64,000 nucleotides of DNA from Rhizobium sp. 2MFCol3.1 (GCF_000377565.1 NZ_KB898357.1:124001-188000), one strand, 5' to 3'. Shown: positions 46,261 to 56,570, counted from the stretch's first letter. Translations and numbers: made by a program. The notes: generated from the sequence alone by a model not told the origin.

Positions 46261-47468
46261 AATTGCTTCAGATCGGAAGACCCATCGGCGAGGATGGACT
46301 TGTCGGGGTTTATGCCGAGTTCCAGCATCTTCTTGCCGCTGACATAGGCCTTGGCATCGTTGATCGCATCGACGGCGATGAACTTGCCTGATTTGAAGTA
46401 CCAGATCGAATGCGCGCCTTCGCGGGCGCCGGGGCGCAGGAGCGTCTCGTCGTAGCCGAGATTGAAGCCGGCGATCTGCAGCTTCACGTCATATTGATCA
46501 GACCAGAACCAGGGCTTCGGCTCGTAAGGCGCGTTGCCGCCTGCGATGATGGCGGCGGCCGCGTCGGCCTGATCGACGGCGTTCTGCACCGATTCGAGAC
46601 GGATGCGCCCGCCCTGCCAGGGCAGTGCCGCGCAATCGCCGGCCGCGAAGATCGACGGATCGGAGGTGCGCGCGAATTCATCGACGACGATGCCGTTCGC
46701 GACTTCGAGGCCCGATTCCTTGGCGAGCTGGTCGTTCGGCGTCACGCCGATGCCGACGATGGCGAAATCGATATCGATGATCGAGCCATCAGAGAGTTCG
46801 GCGCCGACGAGCTTGCCGTCGCGGCCGATCAGATGCTTCAGGCCGGTCTTTTCGCGAATCTGCACGTCGTGCTCTTCATGGATGACGCGCATGATATCCG
46901 CGGTCTCCTTGGCAGCGACGCGCTGGAGAATGCGGTCGGCCATTTCGATGACGGTGACTTCAAGGCCCAGATGGCGCGCGACGGCAGCCGCCTCGAGGCC
47001 GATATAACCGCCGCCTATAATAAGGACGCGGCGGCCGGGGCGCATTTCGGCGGCCAGAAGATCGGCATCGCGCTTGTCGCGGGCGACATAGACGCCTTTG
47101 AGATCGCCACCGATCGCGGCCGGCAGACCACGCGGGGTGGAGCCCGTCGTCAGCGCCAGCGTGCCGTAGTCGATGGTAGAGCCATCCTGGAGGACGACCT
47201 GCTTCTTGTCGCGCTTGATCTGCTCGACCCATGTGGAGAGGCGAATCTCGACTTCGTTGTCGGTGAACCATTGCTCGGGGCGAAACAGCAGGCGGTCGAA
47301 GCTCATTTCGCCGAGCAGATACTTCTTGGTAAGCGGCGGGCGCTGGTAGGGCAGCACGTCCTCGGCGCCAAGAATGGTGATGGGCCTGATATCCTTGAGC
47401 GCGCGCAGCTTGGCCGCCATTGCAAAGCCTGCCTGACCTGCGCCGATAATCACCAATCTGTCCGTCAC
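46251..47468 (-). CDS. FAD-dependent ferredoxin reductase-like oxidoreductase
   Basis: A 405-residue pyridine nucleotide-disulfide-type oxidoreductase. It has FAD-binding GAGQAGFAMAAKLR at the N-terminus, NAD-binding IIGGGYIGLEAAAVARHLGL near 150, the IFAAGDCA FAD motif near 270, and a C-terminal reductase domain (WFWSDQYDVKLQIAGF). This architecture matches rhodocoxin, putidaredoxin and related ferredoxin reductases, which move electrons from NADH to a [2Fe-2S] ferredoxin. No ferredoxin or oxygenase gene is next to it. Confidence 0.93.
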   Translation of the reverse strand: MTDRLVIIGAGQAGFAMAAKLRALKDIRPITILGAEDVLPYQRPPLTKKYLLGEMSFDRLLFRPEQWFTDNEVEIRLSTWVEQIKRDKKQVVLQDGSTIDYGTLALTTGSTPRGLPAAIGGDLKGVYVARDKRDADLLAAEMRPGRRVLIIGGGYIGLEAAAVARHLGLEVTVIEMADRILQRVAAKETADIMRVIHEEHDVQIREKTGLKHLIGRDGKLVGAELSDGSIIDIDFAIVGIGVTPNDQLAKESGLEVANGIVVDEFARTSDPSIFAAGDCAALPWQGGRIRLESVQNAVDQADAAAAIIAGGNAPYEPKPWFWSDQYDVKLQIAGFNLGYDETLLRPGAREGAHSIWYFKSGKFIAVDAINDAKAYVSGKKMLELGINPDKSILADGSSDLKQLLA

Positions 47469-47546
47469 GATATCACTCCCGCATTCACTGTATTGAGCAA
47501 AGGCCTATCCCCTGCCCCTTGCGTCGTCAACCGGAGCGGAGCGCCG

Positions 47547-47774
47547 TCAGGCGATCTCGATCCAGCGGCGCTGGTGATAGGACTCTGCCATGGCGTGAAC
47601 AGACTTTTCTATCCTAAGACCGTCTTCGAATGTGACCATCACCGACGGCTCACCGGAAATCGCACGTATGAGCTCGCGGCATTCGATGATCTTCAGATCG
47701 TTGAAGCCGAGGCCGTGACCCGGCGCGGGAATGAAGCGGCCGATGCCCAATGACTTCATGATATCCTCCCACTC
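47547..47774 (-). pseudogene. C-terminal remnant of a Gfo/Idh/MocA dehydrogenase
   Basis: Seventy codons from ATG 47759 encode what looks like the last fifth of a Gfo/Idh/MocA oxidoreductase: GRFIPAPGHGLGFNDLKIIE, then CRELIRAI, MVTFEDGLRIEKSVHAM and AESYHQRRWIEIA. Family resemblance continues upstream of the ATG through EWEDI until an in-frame TAG at 47775-47777. No N-terminal NAD-binding domain precedes it. The GGGAGG before the ATG is therefore more likely coding remnant than a true ribosome site. Being beside iolR suggests it was an inositol-related dehydrogenase. Confidence 0.7.
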
Positions 47775-47868
47775 CTATCATGATTTTGGAATGCTTGGAC
47801 CATTTTGACAAAAATGGCGCGCAGCCCAGAAACAGATGAAAGCCATCAAACACCGGAAATGGCTCGAT

Positions 47869-47945
47869 ATTCCCCGCATAAAAAACAAATATGCCGGGGA
47901 ATGGAAATCATCTATGGTCGGGAAACTGGAATATACGTTTCATTT
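47869..47945. promoter_or_regulatory. iolR upstream regulatory region
   Basis: Contains an inverted repeat, ATTCCCCGCAT and ATGCCGGGGAAT, in 47874-47902, then GGAA-TATACG-TTTCATT at 47928-47944. The second motif recurs before iolC (48857-48873) with only the spacer changed. It lies 14 bases before the iolR ATG. An autoregulatory operator is inferred. Confidence 0.45.
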
Positions 47946-47957
47946 TCGGATCAGCAC

Positions 47958-48833
47958 ATGGACAACGACCCCAAGGCCCCCTCTCGCGTTCCCAGGGATT
48001 TCGAGAGCCTGCGCAGCACGATCATCGAGCGCAAGGCGACCATGCCGAAGCGGCTGGCGCAGGTGGCGGCCTTCGCGCTTGCCAATCCCGACGAGATCGC
48101 ATTCGGCACGACGGCAAGCATCGCGTCCGCTTCCGAGGTTCAGCCCTCGACGCTGGTGCGGCTTGCGCATCACCTGGGATATGAGGGCTTTTCCGACCTG
48201 CAAAGCATTTTTCGCGAGCGCCTGCGCGACCGGACGCTGACCTATGAAGAGCGGTTGGTGACGCTGGAGCAATCGGGCGGCGAGGACGAGGACGCCAATC
48301 TGCTTTCCGGCTTCATTTCGGCCGCCGGCCAATCGATCAACCGGCTGGCGGCGACCGTTCAGTCGGACACGTTCAGCAAGGCGGTCGATATTCTGGCGGC
48401 GGCCGACACCATCTATCTGATCGCCAAGCGCCGCTCCTATCCGCTGACGGCGCATATGAGTTACGCCTTCTCCAAGCTCAATATCCGCCACCAGATTGTC
48501 GCTTCTCCGAACGGAGTCGATGCCGAGACCGTCCAGTTCGCCACGCCGAAGGACGCGGCGATCGCGGCGAGTTTTTCGCCCTATGCCGCAGAGAGCCTCG
48601 GCCAGGCGGAGATGCTGAAGGAGCGCGGCGTGCCTGTTGTCGTCATCACCGATTCGGCCTTTTCGCCACTCGCCACCAGCGCTGCCTGCTGGTTCGAAGT
48701 GGCGGAGGCGGACTTTGCCGGCTTCCGTTCGCTTTCGGCCTCGATGGCGCTGACCATGGCGCTGCCGGTGGCGATCGCCGAGCGGCGGCGAAAGCTGGGG
48801 CAGCCAAAATCCAAAAAAGCAAAAATGGAATAA
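47958..48833 (+). CDS. iolR: MurR/RpiR family regulator, probable IolR
   Basis: A 291-residue regulator with an RpiR-type helix-turn-helix (about 1-85, AFGTTASIASASEVQPSTLV) and a SIS sugar-phosphate-binding domain (about 125-265, AADTIYLIAKRRSYPLTAHM). In rhizobia this type represses the inositol genes beside it. ATG 47958 starts MDNDPKAPSRVP; upstream in-frame ATG codons to 47805 are not supported because they lie in the operator region. It precedes the iol genes on the same strand. Confidence 0.88.
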   Translation: MDNDPKAPSRVPRDFESLRSTIIERKATMPKRLAQVAAFALANPDEIAFGTTASIASASEVQPSTLVRLAHHLGYEGFSDLQSIFRERLRDRTLTYEERLVTLEQSGGEDEDANLLSGFISAAGQSINRLAATVQSDTFSKAVDILAAADTIYLIAKRRSYPLTAHMSYAFSKLNIRHQIVASPNGVDAETVQFATPKDAAIAASFSPYAAESLGQAEMLKERGVPVVVITDSAFSPLATSAACWFEVAEADFAGFRSLSASMALTMALPVAIAERRRKLGQPKSKKAKME

Positions 48834-48843
48834 ACATTCTGAA

Positions 48844-48873
48844 TTGACATTCAAACGGAACCGATGTTTCATT
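48844..48873 (+). promoter_or_regulatory. Putative iolC promoter and IolR operator
   Basis: TTGACA at 48844-48849, then after 17 bases a weak -10 (TTTCAT) overlapping the motif GGAA-CCGATG-TTTCATT (48857-48873). The motif matches GGAA-N6-TTTCATT before iolR. A further GGAA-N6-TTCT lies at 48827-48840. A repressor bound here would cover the promoter. Confidence 0.5.
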
Positions 48874-48928
48874 GATCAATATCACCGACGGACATCCACG
48901 CCGGACTGAAAATGATCGGGAGGACATG

Positions 48929-50866
48929 ATGGCACTAACTCAACCGGGCGCGAATCCGGGGCTGCCGCTTGATGTGATCACCATCGGCCGCTCTTCGGTC
49001 GATCTCTATGGCCAGCAGATCGGTTCCAAACTCGAAAACATCGCGTCCTTCGCCAAGTCTGTCGGCGGCTGCCCGGCGAACATCGCGATCGGCACGGCGC
49101 GCCTCGGCCTGAAGTCGGGCCTGATAACCCGCGTCGGCGATGAGCAGATGGGCCGCTTCATTCGCGAGCAATCGGCACGCGAGGGGGTCGCAACCGACGG
49201 CATCGTGACCGACAAGGAGCGGCTGACTGCGCTGGTGCTTCTGGCGGTCGAGGCCGAAGGCGTCTCGCCGATGATCTTCTATCGTTCCGATTGCGCCGAC
49301 ATGGCGCTCGAAGAAGGCGATATCGACGAAGCCTATATAAAGTCGTCACGCGCGGTGCTGGTGTCGGGAACGCATTTCTCGCGGCCGAACACGGAAGCGG
49401 CGCAGCGGAAGGCGATCCGTATCGCCAAGGCCAACGGCCGCAAGGTGATCTTCGACATCGATTATCGTCCGAACCTCTGGGGTCTTGCCGGCCACGCGGA
49501 AGGCTTCGAGCGCTATGTGAAGTCGGACCGCGTGTCTTCGAAGATGAAGGAGACCCTGCCGGATTGCGACCTGATCGTCGGTACGGAAGAGGAAATCCTG
49601 ATCGCGTCCGGCGCCGACGACGTGCTCGGCGCGCTGAAGGAGATCCGCCGCCTGTCGCCCGCGACAATCGTCTTGAAGCGCGGCGCCATGGGCTGCATCG
49701 TCTATGACGGGCCGATCTCGGACGATCTCGAAGCCGGCATTGTCGGCGAAGGTTTTCCGATCGAGGTGTTCAACGTGCTGGGCGCCGGCGATGCCTTCAT
49801 GTCCGGCTTCCTACGGGGATGGCTGAAGGACGAGCCGCTGAAGACCTGCGCCACCTGGGCGAATGCCTGCGGCGCCTTCGCGGTCTCCCGCCTGCTCTGC
49901 TCTCCTGAATATCCGACCTGGGCGGAACTCGATTTCTTCCTGAAGAACGGCAGCAAGCATCGGGCGCTGCGCAAGGACGAGGCGATCAACCACATTCACT
50001 GGGCCTCGAACCGCAAGGGCGACATCCCGCTCCTCATGGCGCTCGCCATCGATCATCGTTCGCAGCTGACAAGCGTCTGCGACGAACTCGGCGTCGACTA
50101 CAAGCAGATCGTCGCCTTCAAGCGGCTGGCGGTGGAAGCTGCCGCCCGCGTCGCCGATGGCCGCAGCGGCTATGGGATGCTGATCGACGAGCGCTTCGGG
50201 CGCGACGCCTTTTTCGACGCGGCGACCAAGAATTTCGCCTGGATCGGGCGGCCCGTCGAACTGCCCGGCTCGAAGCCGCTGCGTTTCGAGTTCAGCCAGG
50301 ATATCGGCTCGCAGCTGGTCGAATGGCCGCTCGATCATTGCATCAAGTGCCTGTGCTTCTATCATCCCGACGATCCCGCAGAGCTGAAGAGCGAGCAGCA
50401 GGAGAAGCTGCGGACGCTGTTCGAGGCAGCGCGCAAGGTTGGCCGCGAGCTTTTGGTCGAGATCATCGCCAGCAAGAACGGGCCGCTCACCGACGACACC
50501 ATCTCGACGGCGATGGAAGAGCTCTATGCGCTCGGTATCAAGCCGGACTGGTGGAAGCTGGAACCGCAGGCATCGAGCGCGGCGTGGAAGAAAATCGACG
50601 CCGTCATCGCAAAGAACGACCCCTGGTGCCGCGGCATCGTGCTGCTCGGGCTGGAGGCGCCGGCGGATGAGCTGGTGAAGGGCTTCGAGGCGACGTTGGC
50701 AGCACCTTCGGTCAAGGGCTTTGCCGTGGGACGGACGATCTTTTCGGATGCGGCGCGGGCCTGGCTGTCGGGCAAGATCGATGACGAGCAGGCGGTGGCC
50801 GACATGGCCGGACGCTTCCGTGAACTGACCGAGGCGTGGTTGAAAACACGCGGGCTAGCTTCTTAA
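48929..50866 (+). CDS. iolC: Bifunctional 5-dehydro-2-deoxygluconokinase/aldolase (IolC-DUF2090)
   Basis: A 645-residue fusion in myo-inositol breakdown. The first half (about 1-335) is a PfkB-type kinase that phosphorylates 5-dehydro-2-deoxygluconate, with SVGGCPANIAIGTARLGLKS and the catalytic FNVLGAGDAFMSGFLRG. The second half (about 345-640) is DUF2090, with LLMALAIDHRSQLTSVC, an aldolase-like domain replacing a separate IolJ that yields dihydroxyacetone phosphate and malonate semialdehyde. ATG 48929 lies five bases after GGAGG; ATG 48926 is possible. It is followed by iolD after a GC-rich hairpin. Confidence 0.93.
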   Translation: MALTQPGANPGLPLDVITIGRSSVDLYGQQIGSKLENIASFAKSVGGCPANIAIGTARLGLKSGLITRVGDEQMGRFIREQSAREGVATDGIVTDKERLTALVLLAVEAEGVSPMIFYRSDCADMALEEGDIDEAYIKSSRAVLVSGTHFSRPNTEAAQRKAIRIAKANGRKVIFDIDYRPNLWGLAGHAEGFERYVKSDRVSSKMKETLPDCDLIVGTEEEILIASGADDVLGALKEIRRLSPATIVLKRGAMGCIVYDGPISDDLEAGIVGEGFPIEVFNVLGAGDAFMSGFLRGWLKDEPLKTCATWANACGAFAVSRLLCSPEYPTWAELDFFLKNGSKHRALRKDEAINHIHWASNRKGDIPLLMALAIDHRSQLTSVCDELGVDYKQIVAFKRLAVEAAARVADGRSGYGMLIDERFGRDAFFDAATKNFAWIGRPVELPGSKPLRFEFSQDIGSQLVEWPLDHCIKCLCFYHPDDPAELKSEQQEKLRTLFEAARKVGRELLVEIIASKNGPLTDDTISTAMEELYALGIKPDWWKLEPQASSAAWKKIDAVIAKNDPWCRGIVLLGLEAPADELVKGFEATLAAPSVKGFAVGRTIFSDAARAWLSGKIDDEQAVADMAGRFRELTEAWLKTRGLAS

Positions 50867-50875
50867 TTGCGAATA

Positions 50876-50920
50876 GCCCCCTCCCCAGCCCGGTGCATTA
50901 GGCGAGGCGTTGGGGAGGGG
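50876..50920. repeat. Short GC-rich palindrome between iolC and iolD
   Basis: CCCCTCCCCA at 50877-50887 pairs with TGGGGAGGGG at 50911-50920, forming a stable hairpin in the iolC-iolD gap. It has no T-run. It resembles the core of the other palindromic elements here and may shape mRNA stability or reduce read-through. Confidence 0.5.
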
Positions 50921-50952
50921 AAAACGGATACGAGAATTGCGGGAGGAGCCTT

Positions 50953-52803
<1,851 letters not shown>

Positions 52804-52823
52804 GTTGAAGCGTTAGAGCAAGT

Positions 52824-52947
52824 GGCCCCCTCATCCGCCCTTCGGGCACCTTCTCCCCGCTGGGGAGAAGAGACCCGTGGTGAGGCGCTCGCTCCGATCT
52901 CCCCTTCTCCCCTCGGGGAGAAGGTGGCGGCAGCCGGATGAGGGGGC
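52824..52947. repeat. RIME-like double palindrome upstream of iolE
   Basis: Outer arms GCCCCCTCATCCG at 52825-52837 and CGGATGAGGGGGC at 52935-52947 enclose two inner hairpins, CTTCTCCCCGCTGGGGAGAAG and a CTTCTCCCCTCGGGGAGAAG-type stem. A very similar element follows iolE, including the flanking GAGCAAGTGG. It may act as an mRNA-stabilising or recombination element. Confidence 0.7.
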
Positions 52948-52978
52948 TCCGGGCACAAACATTTGAGGAGAAACAACA

Positions 52979-53899
52979 ATGAAAGCCAAACTTGGCATGT
53001 CGCCCATCGCGTGGTGGAACGACGATCTTCCGGAGCTCAGCGACGACGTATCGCTCGAGGAATGCCTGCGCCAATCGCGCGGCGCCGGCTTTACCGGCAT
53101 GGAACAGGGGCGCCGGTTCCCCAATAATCCTCGCGAGATGCTGCCAATCCTGAAGGCCGCCGACGTGACGCTGTGCGGGGGCTGGTTTTCTGGCACGCTC
53201 GTCGATGAGGAGCTTTCGGCCAACAAGGATCGCATCCAGCCGATGATCGAGCTGTTCAAGGCCGTCGATGCGCCCTGCATCGTCTATGGCGAGGTCGGCC
53301 GCTCGATCCAGGGCGATCGTTCCAAACCGCTTGCCACCAAGCCGAAGCTCGCGGACGACGAGATGAAGGCATATGCGCGCAAGGTCACGCAATTCGGCGA
53401 ATGGTGCGCGGAACAGGGCATGCCGCTTTCCTACCACCATCACATGGCGGCCGTGGTCGAGACAGAGCCGGAACTCGACGCCTTCATGCGCAATTCTGGC
53501 GCCGGCATTCCGCTGCTGCTCGACGCCGGCCACCTCGCCTTTGCCGGCGGCGACGTGCTGCGCGCCATCGACAATCACCACGCCCGCATCAACCACGTCC
53601 ACGTCAAGGACATCCGCAAGTCGGTGGTCGACGGTCTCGATCGCAGCCGGCAGTCCTTCCTCGACGCCGTGGCGCTCGGCGCCTTCACGGTGCCGGGTGA
53701 CGGGTCGCTCGATTTCGGGGCGATTGTGAAGCGTTTTGCCGATTACGGCTACGAGGGCTGGTTCGTCGTCGAGGCCGAGCAGGACCCACGCAAGGCGCCG
53801 CCGCAGAAGATGGCGGAGATCGGTCACGCCGAACTGATGCGGGTGATGACGGCTGCCGGATATACGGTGGAGACGGAAGGGTTTCCGAAGGGGGCTTGA
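52979..53899 (+). CDS. iolE: myo-Inosose-2 dehydratase
   Basis: Dehydrates scyllo-inosose to the diketone used by IolD. The 306-residue TIM barrel of the xylose-isomerase-like superfamily starts MKAKLGMSPIAWWNDDLPEL. It has SRGAGFTGMEQGRRFPN near residue 35, YHHHMAAVVETEPELDAFM, LLLDAGHLAFAGGD and NHVHVKDIR, carrying metal ligands. GAGGAG lies eight bases before the ATG. Palindromic repeats flank it on both sides. Confidence 0.96.
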   Translation: MKAKLGMSPIAWWNDDLPELSDDVSLEECLRQSRGAGFTGMEQGRRFPNNPREMLPILKAADVTLCGGWFSGTLVDEELSANKDRIQPMIELFKAVDAPCIVYGEVGRSIQGDRSKPLATKPKLADDEMKAYARKVTQFGEWCAEQGMPLSYHHHMAAVVETEPELDAFMRNSGAGIPLLLDAGHLAFAGGDVLRAIDNHHARINHVHVKDIRKSVVDGLDRSRQSFLDAVALGAFTVPGDGSLDFGAIVKRFADYGYEGWFVVEAEQDPRKAPPQKMAEIGHAELMRVMTAAGYTVETEGFPKGA

Positions 53900-53938
53900 A
53901 GGCCTCAGGGCGAAACGCTTGAGAACGCTGGAGCAAGT

Positions 53939-54062
53939 GGCCCCTCATCCGGCTGCCGCCACCTTCTCCCCGCTGGGGAGAAGAGACTCGGAGCAGGCCG
54001 CTCGCGCCAACCTCCCCTTCTCCCCCACGGGGAGAAGGTGCCGGCAGGCGGATGAGGGGGCC
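53939..54062. repeat. RIME-like double palindrome upstream of iolB
   Basis: Same architecture and orientation as the element at 52824-52947: outer arms CCCCTCATCCG at 53941-53951 and CGGATGAGGGG, two inner CTTCTCCCC hairpins, and the upstream flank GAGCAAGTGG. The centre differs between copies. Confidence 0.7.
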
Positions 54063-54091
54063 GCACCCACAACGATATCGAGGAGAAACAA

Positions 54092-54889
54092 ATGCCAAAC
54101 CTCAAAGTCAAACCAACAGGCACACACGGCCGCGTCACCCATGTCACGCCCGAGAGCGCCGGCTGGACCTATGTCGGCTTCGACATGCACCGGCTGAAAC
54201 CAGGCGAGACCGTGTCCGGCGAAACCGGCGAGCGCGAGGTGTGCTTGGTCTGGGTGAGCGGCAAGGGCAAGGCCAGCGCCGGCACGCGTGACTTCGGCAC
54301 GCTCGGCGAGCGGATGAGCCCGTTCGATGGGGCGCCGCATGCGCTTTACATCCCAATGGAATCGGCATGGTCGGTGACGGCCGAGACCGATCTGGAGCTG
54401 GCGGTCTGCTCGGCGCCGGGCGGTGGCGCCTACGAGGCGAAGGCGATCCCGCCGGGCACGCATCCGGCGCTGACGCGCGGCAAGGGCACCAATGTGCGCT
54501 ACGTCAACAACATCATGCCCGAGGATGACGCATCGGCCTATTCGCTGCTCGTCGTCGAGGTGATCACGCCGGGCGGGCATACCTCTTCCTACCCGCCGCA
54601 CAAGCACGACCAGGACAATCTGCCGAACGAGAGCTTCCTTGAGGAGACCTATTATCACCGCCTGAACCCACCACAGGGTTTCGGCTTCCAGCGCGTCTAT
54701 ACCGACGACCGGTCGCTCGACGAGGCGATGGTGCTCGAAGATGGCGACGTGACGCTGGTGCCGAAGGGGTATCACCCCTGCGCTGCCACCCACGGCTACG
54801 ATCTCTACTATCTCAACGTGATGGCTGGCCCGAAGCGCGTCTGGAAGTTCTACAACGCGCCGGAGCATGAATGGCTGCTCAAGGCCTGA
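54092..54889 (+). CDS. iolB: 5-Deoxy-glucuronate isomerase
   Basis: Converts 5-deoxy-glucuronate to 5-dehydro-2-deoxygluconate, the substrate of IolC. The 265-residue bicupin has the metal site in TSSYPPHKHDQDN, EETYYHRLNPPQGFGFQRVY and GYHPCAATHGYDLYYLNVM. It is the last gene of the iol unit; a strong terminator follows by 19 bases. GAGGAG precedes the ATG. Confidence 0.96.
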   Translation: MPNLKVKPTGTHGRVTHVTPESAGWTYVGFDMHRLKPGETVSGETGEREVCLVWVSGKGKASAGTRDFGTLGERMSPFDGAPHALYIPMESAWSVTAETDLELAVCSAPGGGAYEAKAIPPGTHPALTRGKGTNVRYVNNIMPEDDASAYSLLVVEVITPGGHTSSYPPHKHDQDNLPNESFLEETYYHRLNPPQGFGFQRVYTDDRSLDEAMVLEDGDVTLVPKGYHPCAATHGYDLYYLNVMAGPKRVWKFYNAPEHEWLLKA

Positions 54890-54907
54890 GACCGGAAGCA
54901 TGACGAC

Positions 54908-54937
54908 AAAAGCCGCGCCTCGGCAGCGCGGCTTTTT
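54908..54937 (+). terminator. Terminator of the iol operon
   Basis: Stem AAAAGCCGCGC and GCGCGGCTTTT (54908-54936) with a seven-base loop, ending in TTTTT. A complete Rho-independent terminator. Confidence 0.88.
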
Positions 54938-54955
54938 CGTTTCAGGTGCCCGGCA

Positions 54956-55387
54956 TCAGATATCGAGCACCAGCTGCGGCAGGCCGTTCGAGGTTTTGCG
55001 CGGGGATACGCCGTTTTCGTCGACCTGCGCGTTGACCCTCTGGCGAAAGGCCGAGAAGCTCTCGAAGGTGACGACATCGACGGGTTCGTCGAAATGAAGC
55101 GTCAGCTTGTGCAGGCCGCCGGATTGTTCGCCAAGTGCCAGGATCTTGCCGGTGAACGGCTGGTTGAGGTATCGACCGCTCACCCGCGCGCCGACTGTGA
55201 GTGCGGCAAGCGGCGTCGTATTGGGCCTGCTTGCCAGCGCCGAGAGCGTGTTCCAGTCGCGGACACCGTGTTGGCTGGCGATAAGCTCCAGAGCTGCGCT
55301 ATGCGAGATCGGTGTGCCACTGGATTCCATGGCGCCACGTAATCGCTTTGCCTGGGCCTTCAGATCGTCGATCGAAGGATAGTTCAT
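54956..55387 (-). CDS. Glyoxalase superfamily protein (Glyoxalase_8-like)
   Basis: A 143-residue protein beginning MNYPSIDDLKAQAKRLRGAM, with HSAALELIASQHGVRDWNTL, a pattern I associate with the Glyoxalase_8/DUF family in rhizobia. The C-terminal half (VGARVSGRYLNQPFTGKILA and HFDEPVDVVTFESF) is beta-rich. No catalytic function is known. It converges with the iol operon. Confidence 0.72.
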   Translation of the reverse strand: MNYPSIDDLKAQAKRLRGAMESSGTPISHSAALELIASQHGVRDWNTLSALASRPNTTPLAALTVGARVSGRYLNQPFTGKILALGEQSGGLHKLTLHFDEPVDVVTFESFSAFRQRVNAQVDENGVSPRKTSNGLPQLVLDI

Positions 55388-55722
55388 GGTTCAGCCTTTC
55401 AAAAAGGCATGCTGTTCGAAGCAGTTGGGAGCTCGCATTGCCACCAGTCAGCATGCACAAAGGGCTGTGACCGTTCATTACAGGAGATCTTCACCATGGA
55501 TTTTCATCCGCGAGCGGCAGGCATCTCGAACCGGTTTTCGGTATGAGGCAGGGACGCACATCTGTCAACCTGCGCAAATTTCCGGCAAAACTGACGAATA
55601 CTGCCTAAAAATGGGACTTTTGAGCGCCGCAATCTACATAAGCATCTAGTTTTAAAGATCTTTTTCAGAACTATTCAGCACACTTGCCCTAGATTGAAAC
55701 CAGACAACCAGCGGAGGCGACC
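55388..55722. other. 335-base gap without clear gene
   Basis: Divergent region between the glyoxalase-superfamily gene and the first PilZ-like gene. Its 3' part is AT-rich and likely holds the promoter of the PilZ-like gene; I could not define boxes. An open frame at 55386-55649 has neither a ribosome site nor recognisable features. Confidence 0.4.
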
Positions 55723-56067
55723 ATGGCCTTTCAGATGCACCTCGATACTGCACATCCCGAACCGGAGCAGGCTTACCGGGAATTCGCGCTTGATCGCCCC
55801 GGCAAGATCATTTTCGTCGGCCATCACCTCAGCACCGCTACCCAACTCCGCTGCCTGATCCGCAGCATCACGCTCGCCGGCGCGACGCTCGAAGTGAACG
55901 CGTCGATCGAAATGCCGAACCACTTCTTCCTGGAAATCCTCGGCATTCAGGATGAAATCGGTGCGACGCTGGTGAAACGGGAGGGCGACCTCGCGACAAT
56001 CAGCTTCAACATGCTGATCAATCCGGAGTTCCTGCACCACGTGCTGCGCCTGAGCTTCGAAAACTAG
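55723..56067 (+). CDS. PilZ-like protein, diverged, 114 residues
   Basis: A small protein starting at ATG 55723 after GGAGG. The region RSITLAGATLEVNASIEMPN and HFFLEILGIQDEIG aligns well with a PilZ protein encoded 1.2 kb downstream, but the RxxxR and DxSxxG c-di-GMP ligands are lost here. It is probably a PilZ-fold paralog without nucleotide binding. A paralog of unknown role; no signal peptide. Confidence 0.68.
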   Translation: MAFQMHLDTAHPEPEQAYREFALDRPGKIIFVGHHLSTATQLRCLIRSITLAGATLEVNASIEMPNHFFLEILGIQDEIGATLVKREGDLATISFNMLINPEFLHHVLRLSFEN

Positions 56068-56083
56068 GACCAGTCACCCCTAG

Positions 56084-56108
56084 AAAAAGAGCGGGCTTGC
56101 GCCCGCTC
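56084..56108 (-). terminator. Terminator of host-attachment gene
   Basis: On the minus strand GAGCGGGC, loop GCAA, GCCCGCTC and TTTTT. It follows the host-attachment stop by 19 bases and lies just past the PilZ-like stop on the other strand. Confidence 0.75.
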
Positions 56109-56126
56109 CGGCGTCGCCTGCTGTCC

Positions 56127-56570
56127 TCAGGCCGCCAAACGCCGTTCGATCTGATCGATCGGCAGGTTCGTATAATCCTTGGGAATTTCGGCCGAGATAA
56201 TGGCCTGCGCCTCGACGCTGAGGTTGGAACGAAGCGTTCCGAGCGCGCGCGGCGGCGCTACCAGCACGATGTTGGTCGCGTCTTTCTCGATGATCAGATC
56301 ATCCAGCTTGAACGCGATCTGCTTCAGGAATTCCGCCTCGGCCTGATCGTGCCAATCGAGTTCCTCGACCGCGCTGCCCCGACCATCCGCGCTATGGGCC
56401 CGGCCGGGCTTGTCGGTGCCGATTTCGCGATCGGGCTCGTTTGGTTGCGCCAGGGTTTCCCTGACCTTGAGATCGACGCCGCTAACGTCGCCGTCATTCT
56501 GCATAATCAGAGCCTTGCCTCCGTCGCATACCACAACCCAGGAATTTCGCGGCACTCTGATGTCAGCCAT
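56127..56570 (-). CDS. Host attachment family protein
   Basis: A 147-residue protein of the family annotated as required for attachment to host cells, named after Agrobacterium work. It begins MADIRVPRNSWVVVCDGGKA and has PGRAHSADGRGSAVEELDWH, and a C-terminal VLVAPPRALGTLRSNL, a fold related to release factor eRF1 domains. ATG 56570 follows GGAGA. Actual adhesion function is not shown by sequence. Confidence 0.82.
   Translation of the reverse strand: MADIRVPRNSWVVVCDGGKALIMQNDGDVSGVDLKVRETLAQPNEPDREIGTDKPGRAHSADGRGSAVEELDWHDQAEAEFLKQIAFKLDDLIIEKDATNIVLVAPPRALGTLRSNLSVEAQAIISAEIPKDYTNLPIDQIERRLAA

Noticed and set aside
52824-54062. Repeats around iolE considered as a CRISPR or mobile element
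   Set aside because: Only two copies with palindromic structure, a normal gene between them, no spacers, no cas or transposase gene.
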